DNA of 5,813 bases from positions 1-5,813 of the forward strand of contig RFJN01000047.1 of NCBI GenBank assembly GCA_003694875.1, read 5' to 3'. How positions within the stretch are numbered: the first letter of the stretch is position 1; each line of letters starts with the position of its first letter. The notes beneath the pieces are model-generated. The model searched no databases and was not told the DNA's origin. It was given only the letters and a program-made list of their open reading frames with translations. A program made the translations under genes and the position numbers. The DNA comes from Planctomycetota bacterium (GTDB taxonomy: Bacteria > Planctomycetota > J058 > J103). Positions 5,149 to 5,813 of this stretch are shown here, in pieces.

Positions 5149-5813
5149 CGAAGCTTCTTCCAGCGCACGAACCACGCCGACTTGAACTCGAGCCGCCCCC
5201 GGTAGGGCAGCGCCCGAAGCGCGTCGAGATCGCGGCGCGCAACCTCCGACCCCTTGTCATGGTAGTCCCCCACGCGCACGTTGTACACCCGACCCGAACG
5301 CTGCACGTACGCGCGGTAGCCCTTGCTCTCGAGATACGAACGGATCCGCTCCGCCCCCTCCTTCGGAACGTGGCTCATCACCATGATCTGCCAGCGCGGC
5401 TCCCCCCCGCCGTCGAGACTCGCCGGCTGCGCCGGCTGCGCCGGCGCCGAGGACGCCCCGCCCTCCGCACCCGCTCCGGCGCCCTGCGACGCGGCCGGAC
5501 GCGACGCGGGCTCCGGCACCCGCGCCGCGATGCCGAGCGGCACCGCCACAGCCGCCCGCGGCCTCGACGCAACCTGCCGCGCCGCCGGCTCGCCGCCACG
5601 CGGCTGCTCGCCATCGGCACGCGACTCCGACGGCTCGGGCGCCGTCCCCACCGGCACCGACGCCACGAACGTGTCCCCCCCGCCGCCCTGCACCGGCGGC
5701 GGCGACGCCGAGCCCCGGCCGAGCAGGTACGCCACGACCAGCAGCACCGCCACAAGCGCCCCCGCCGCGATCCCCTGCTGCAGGCGCCACGAGCGCCCGC
5801 CCGCCCCGGCCTC
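5145..5813 (-). CDS. Membrane-anchored SPOR domain protein, 5' end outside window
   Basis: 222 residues are visible; the reading frame runs off the right edge. A single hydrophobic segment (GIAAGALVAVLLVVAYLLG, visible residues 14-32) is followed by a long Ala/Pro/Gly/Ser-rich linker (about 33-138) and a C-terminal SPOR-like domain (about 139-215). That domain holds WQIMVMSHVPKEGAERI, YLESKGYRAYVQR and VYNVRVGDY, the alternating strand-helix pattern of SPOR. SPOR domains bind peptidoglycan stripped of stem peptides, often at division sites, so the likely layout is a cytoplasmic N-terminus, one membrane pass and a periplasmic SPOR domain. A GTG at 5753 could open the frame but would cut into the membrane segment, so the true start is probably outside. 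The stop overlaps the DUF89 start. The linker is of low complexity and has a tandem 9-bp repeat. Confidence 0.85.
   Translation of the reverse strand, partial: EAGAGGRSWRLQQGIAAGALVAVLLVVAYLLGRGSASPPPVQGGGGDTFVASVPVGTAPEPSESRADGEQPRGGEPAARQVASRPRAAVAVPLGIAARVPEPASRPAASQGAGAGAEGGASSAPAQPAQPASLDGGGEPRWQIMVMSHVPKEGAERIRSYLESKGYRAYVQRSGRVYNVRVGDYHDKGSEVARRDLDALRALPYRGRLEFKSAWFVRWKKLR
5422..5448. repeat. Tandem 9-bp repeat in the SPOR linker
   Basis: Three copies of GCCGGCTGC stand head to tail, the third changed to GCCGGCGCC. On the coding strand they give the Ala-Gln-Pro repeats of the linker. The repeat is in frame (9 bp), so slippage would change linker length without breaking the gene. Confidence 0.8.

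Noticed and set aside
4111..5205. Plus-strand open frame of 364 codons opposite DUF89
   Set aside because: Its composition is dominated by Arg, His, Pro and Leu, and it is antisense to a gene with conserved family motifs.
1..5813. CRISPR array, insertion sequence, attachment site or replication origin
   Set aside because: No regularly spaced repeats, transposase, integrase or iteron-like clusters were seen. The tRNA has no flanking partial copy that would suggest an integrated element.

Overview
The window is GC-rich DNA, dense in genes. It most likely comes from the Planctomycetes-Verrucomicrobia-Chlamydiae (PVC) group, and probably from a planctomycete. The best lineage marker is a 73-residue protein beginning MSLHRSLK with a poly-lysine tail. 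It matches the 'small basic protein' family (TIGR04137), which I know only from PVC bacteria. High GC and an exported CIA30-fasciclin fusion fit this but are weaker evidence. The assignment rests on recognition by eye, not on a database search.

Layout: two convergent gene groups meet in a non-coding stretch at about 3460-3769. On the + strand, a sigma70-type promoter (TTGACA, 17-nt spacer, TACACT) precedes a secreted protein with one CIA30 domain and two fasciclin (FAS1) domains (242-1960). Its stop overlaps, as ATGA, the start of an SRPBCC plus epimerase-like SDR (TIGR01777/SDR39U1) fusion (1957-3459). On the - strand, from the right edge inward, a membrane-anchored SPOR-domain protein (5' end outside the window) overlaps, as GTGA, a DUF89/ARMT1-like putative metal-dependent phosphatase (4294-5148). 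Next comes a predicted promoter at 4249-4276, the small basic protein gene (3901-4122), tRNA-Asn(GTT) with an encoded CCA (3806-3881), and a strong intrinsic terminator (3770-3800).

Functional reading: the small basic protein and tRNA-Asn look like one transcription unit. They are 19 nt apart, with one promoter in front, one terminator behind and nothing promoter-like between. The SPOR/DUF89 pair and the CIA30-FAS1/SDR pair each look translationally coupled, but no known pathway joins the members of either pair. There are no mobile elements, CRISPR arrays or clear transfer signatures. I did not find an obvious undescribed system. The items most worth a second look are the small-basic-protein/tRNA unit with an inverted repeat filling its promoter spacer, the CIA30-FAS1-FAS1 architecture with its extra C-terminal module, and a possible frameshifted remnant at about 3532-3670.
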